DNA of 64,000 bases, from contig NC_033627.1 of the NCBI RefSeq assembly GCF_001540865.1, forward strand, positions 14,311,544 through 14,375,543, read 5' to 3'. Position numbers and translations under genes: made by a program. Below the pieces are notes generated by a model, which was given only the letters and a program-made list of their open reading frames with translations, ran no database searches and was not told where the DNA came from. Below, piece by piece: positions 61,168-64,000 of the stretch (position 1 is the stretch's first letter; the number at the start of each line of letters is the position of its first letter). The DNA is from Ananas comosus (lineage: Eukaryota > Streptophyta > Magnoliopsida > Poales > Bromeliaceae).

Positions 61168-62846
61168 TTATTCGGTGAAGGAATTGCTCATCACATCATC
61201 GAGACAATGCCCATAAACCTGAGTATTAATCGAGCCATTCTCATCCCACACAAAATTACACAAGTATGTAGGTATAGGAGGCATGTTGACCTCTTGAACT
61301 CCCTCCAGCATCTGAACAACTAGTCCCATTGCTGGCCTACTGCTTTCAAGTTCTTGAATGCACCAACAAGCAACTCTACATGCTCTTTCGAGCTCTTCGC
61401 TGTTTGCTTCACCCTTCAACTTGTTGTCTAACAAGCATGCGACCTCGCCTTCGTGGATTTTCGCCGCGGCCCAAGTAGGAAAATACACATACGTTCCGTC
61501 TTCTGACCTCTCCGTGTTTCTCCTGCCGGATATTATCTCGAAAAGCATCATCCCGAAGCTATAAACGTCGGCCTTGTGCGTGATAGCTAGCCCCGATATC
61601 CACTCCGGCGCGAGATATCCTATTGTCCCCCTCATAGTTGTCAGGACCCGGCTTCCGTCTCTAGTGAAGAGCTTCGCCATGCCGAAATCTGCAATTCTTG
61701 GACAGAATTGCTCATCCAAGAGTATGTTTTCCGGTTTAATATCACAGTGTATGATGAAGTCCTTGCATTTCTCATGGAGATAAGCTAAGCCTCTCGCAAT
61801 TCCAATTGCTATTCGGTATCGCTGGTTCCAACCTAAGAAGATATTGGAATTAGTTTTTGAAAATAAGTGAGAGTCTATAGAGCCGTTTGTCATGAACTCA
61901 CAGACGAGCAATCTTCTAGTTCCTTCCGCACAAAAGCCGAGGAGGCGAACTATGTTAATATGCTGAATCATACCGACCGTGATCACCTCTGCTCTGAATT
62001 GCTTCTCTCCCTGCCTGAGTCCTCGGAGTTTCTTCACGGCCACAAGCGTTGAATCACGCAAGGTGCCCATGAAAACACTTCCGAAGCTCCCTTGGTCCAG
62101 CTTCTTTGAGAAATTCTTGGTAGCACTCGTCAGATTAGAGTAGGAGAACACTCGAAAACTCTTCGAATAAATTGGGTCTGTAGTGTGTGATCTTTTCTTG
62201 CATCTCCGAGTAACGATCAAACCGATAGCCAAGACAGTCGCAGTTCCTAATACTACACCTACGGTCAGTCCTATAAGCGACTGCTCTGGATGCTTATTTC
62301 TTCTCCAAGAATCTATTTTTGTTCGTATGCTAATTGGCGAGCCATCTGAGCAATCACCGCATTGGGTCGAATAGATCAAATCTCCGTGCCATAACATGCA
62401 CTCAGAAAAAAAAGAGAAAGCGGTGCAAGAACAATTACTTGTGCAGGCAGACTCACATTCATCATGATCACTGGCAGGGAAACTTTGAGGATTGTCAGGT
62501 AATATGTGAGACCCCAAATAGTCCTATATATGAGATATAATAGGACTAAACTCTTAACCCGGCTTAAGCATTTTGGATGGTGGCAAAATTTAAGAGGTTA
62601 AGAGAGTTAAGCGTGTTAGGACGGAAGTAGTTCTAGGACGGGTGACCCCCTGGAAAGTTGGGGCGTCACATAATGTCTCAAAAATATAATTATGAAGCAA
62701 GCACCCCACGGAGGAATTCTCTGAACATGTATACCTCTGGATCCAATTATTATCCAAAAAAATAATAGTATAGCCATCTATGCCATGGAATGTGAAAGTG
62801 CCTTTTTGGCTATCTTGCTGAATATCTATCATGGTAGGAACAACTA
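61168..62846 (-). pseudogene. SD2-type kinase copy C, degenerate
   Basis: The kinase half is open from the stop at 61168 to about 62504: PAN remnant, membrane segment, kinase with HCDIKPEN and DFGMAK. The first Gly of the nucleotide loop is Asp (DQGSFG; GQGSFG in copy A). A 5S-carrying solo LTR sits at 62505-62670. Beyond it, only the S-locus segment VPTMIDIQQDSQKGTF to about YIFETL is left; about 75 codons with the EGF-like Cys cluster are deleted at the LTR site. The lectin domain is cut off by a MITE from 62846. No start codon or signal peptide remains, so it is very likely non-functional as a receptor. Confidence 0.88.
62505..62670 (+). mobile_element. Cassandra-like TRIM solo LTR carrying 5S rRNA sequence
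   Basis: 166 bp with ends TGTGAGACCCC and GGGGCGTCACA (TG...CA) and near-perfect 5-bp flanks taata / taatg. 62604-62666 follows the 3' half of 5S rRNA, including the internal promoter: agttaagcgtgttaggac (A-box region) and gacgggtgaccccctggaaa (C box). A 5S-bearing LTR is the hallmark of Cassandra elements. No second LTR or internal region. Confidence 0.85.
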
Positions 62847-63310
62847 AAATACTATCGATAGCAAACGAGTTCAGTTGCCACCCATTTATTTTCAATGATC
62901 AAGCCTCCAAATCGACGATCGGTATCGTTGAATATGATCTATACCACCTGAAGTGTTTAGAAATCAAACCCATCTAGTGGACACAAAAATGAACAGTTGA
63001 AAATGAATATTTTTTAAAAAATGATGATAATAGTCTTGTAATCAAGATCAAAAGTGTAGATCTTATTTTAAATAATTTAAAAAATTTTCTAATAAAAATT
63101 TAATTGATTTGGATATCTTTATGCCGTTAAACGAGAAAACGTTTCATATCGACCTTTAAAATTATAAAATTTGAAACTCTTTGATCATTAGGTAAATAAT
63201 ATCGAAAAGATTTGAAATTTGATTTCTAAACACTTCAAGTGGTATAGATCATATTCAACGGCGCCGATCGTCGATTTTGAAGCGTTATCATCGAAAACAA
63301 ATATGTGGCA
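62847..63310. mobile_element. Family B MITE truncating kinase copy C
   Basis: Left actatcgatagcaaacgagt, gacgatcggtatcgttgaat; right gatcatattcaacggcgccg, gttatcatcgaaaacaaata. The kinase homology stops exactly at its left edge. Confidence 0.78.
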
Positions 63311-63319
63311 ACGGAATCC

Positions 63320-63692
63320 GTTTGTTTCGATATTGTTTACTTAGTGATCGAAAGAGTTCAAAATCAACGGCTGAAAATAAAAATCTCATAAAAAGTAGTG
63401 ATATAGTACTAAGATTTTCGATCAGAGATATTGAACTTATTGTAGATGGTATAAAGAATTTTCTATCAGAATTTTATCTGATTTGAATACTTCTACACCG
63501 TTAAACTTGAAACGGCAGTTATCGACTATTAAAAATCGTTGATTTTGAGTCTTTTCGATCACTAAATAACTGATATCGAAAAAGCGCAAAATTTATTTTC
63601 TACGTAATTCAAATATGCTAGATCAAGTTTAGCGGAGCCGATTGTCGATTCGGGAGTCCCATCATCGAAAACGGCTCAGGAGCACCCAAGAC
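63320..63692. mobile_element. Family A MITE, 5'-truncated
   Basis: ttgtttacttagtgatcgaa, ctacaccgttaaacttg and gctagatcaagtttagcgga match the inner and right arm of 28286-28829. The left TIR is missing. Confidence 0.75.
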
Positions 63693-63714
63693 CTATATAT
63701 ATATATATATATAT
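63693..63714. repeat. (TA)n microsatellite
   Basis: TA run between the family A remnant and the next family D element. Confidence 0.9.
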
Positions 63715-64000
63715 AGCTAAATTACAGATAACCGCTATGTCAATATCCGCTTTTTCACTTTTTTTCTCTGTCATTTAAAAACCTACACTTTGTCTCCTTG
63801 AAAAATGAGAACTGTTTACAGGGGGTACACCGTGACAAAATGACCAAAATGCCCTCACCATCTTCGTCTCCTCCCCCAACCTCGCTCAGCCATCGCCCCT
63901 CCTATTCCGTTTTTCGCGTCTCGCTCAACCGCAGCTCCCACTCCATTTTCCTCCTGCTCCCCCGCTCTTCCTGCACTCGTGTTGCCCCCCCCCCCCATTT
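63715..64000. mobile_element. Family D element, left part (runs off the window)
   Basis: gctaaattacagataaccgc, gtcatttaaaaacctacact, gggggtacaccgtgacaaaa match 27704-27860, then a C/T-rich core. Ends in a poly-C run (63985-63996), which may be an assembly artefact. Confidence 0.75.

Noticed and set aside
62604..62666. Possible 5S rRNA gene
   Set aside because: Only the 3' half is present, diverged, and it sits inside a TG...CA element with flanking duplications, so it is element sequence.

Overview
The window is nuclear DNA of a flowering plant, almost certainly a monocot close to pineapple (Ananas). The evidence is spliced genes with GT-AG introns, plant-specific receptor kinases (G-type lectin/S-domain), two nuclear tRNA genes, plant SINE, LINE, MITE and Cassandra-type elements, and a papain-type protease (18753-20097) whose mature part closely follows the bromelain/ananain pattern. 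The species call is inference; no database was searched. Four single N characters (40077, 44667, 46615, 58522) look like assembly joins.

Region 1 (1-20.1 kb) is the conventional gene-bearing part. It holds the 3' end of an SD1-type receptor kinase on + (106-1083); a complete seven-exon SD1-type receptor kinase on - that converges on it (1988-6356); a one-exon small EF-hand protein (8407-8736); tRNA-Ser(AGA) and initiator tRNA-Met(CAT) facing each other (10143-10404); a four-coding-exon SDS22-like leucine-rich-repeat protein (13765-17720); and the bromelain-like protease on -.

Region 2 (20.1-51.5 kb) is AT-rich and heavily transposed. Its only apparently functional genes are two intronless enoyl-CoA isomerase-like genes (36045-36728 and 48837-49508). 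A broken third copy (29912-30715) and an N-terminal scrap (37942-38066) accompany them. Non-coding blocks around these genes recur several times, so the region grew by repeated segmental duplication of a gene-plus-flank unit.

Region 3 (51.5-64 kb) holds one intact intronless SD2-type receptor kinase (52470-54812, -), a 3' fragment of a second copy (58171-58521) and a degenerate third copy (61168-62846). A duplicated 3' flank occurs four times, once without a kinase beside it.

The mobile elements are unusually readable. A tRNA-derived SINE family (about 12 copies, several with clean target-site duplications) has the same 3' tail as 5'-truncated L1-like LINEs in the same window, as expected if the LINE mobilises the SINE. 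DNA transposon derivatives with diagnostic ends include hAT (8-bp TSD), Mutator-like (9-bp TSD), CACTA (CACTA/TAGTG ends) and PIF/Harbinger-like (TAA). A group of long-TIR MITEs sits between (TA)n microsatellites. A Cassandra-like solo LTR carrying 5S rRNA sequence interrupts the third SD2 kinase. I found no CRISPR array, operon or prokaryotic feature.
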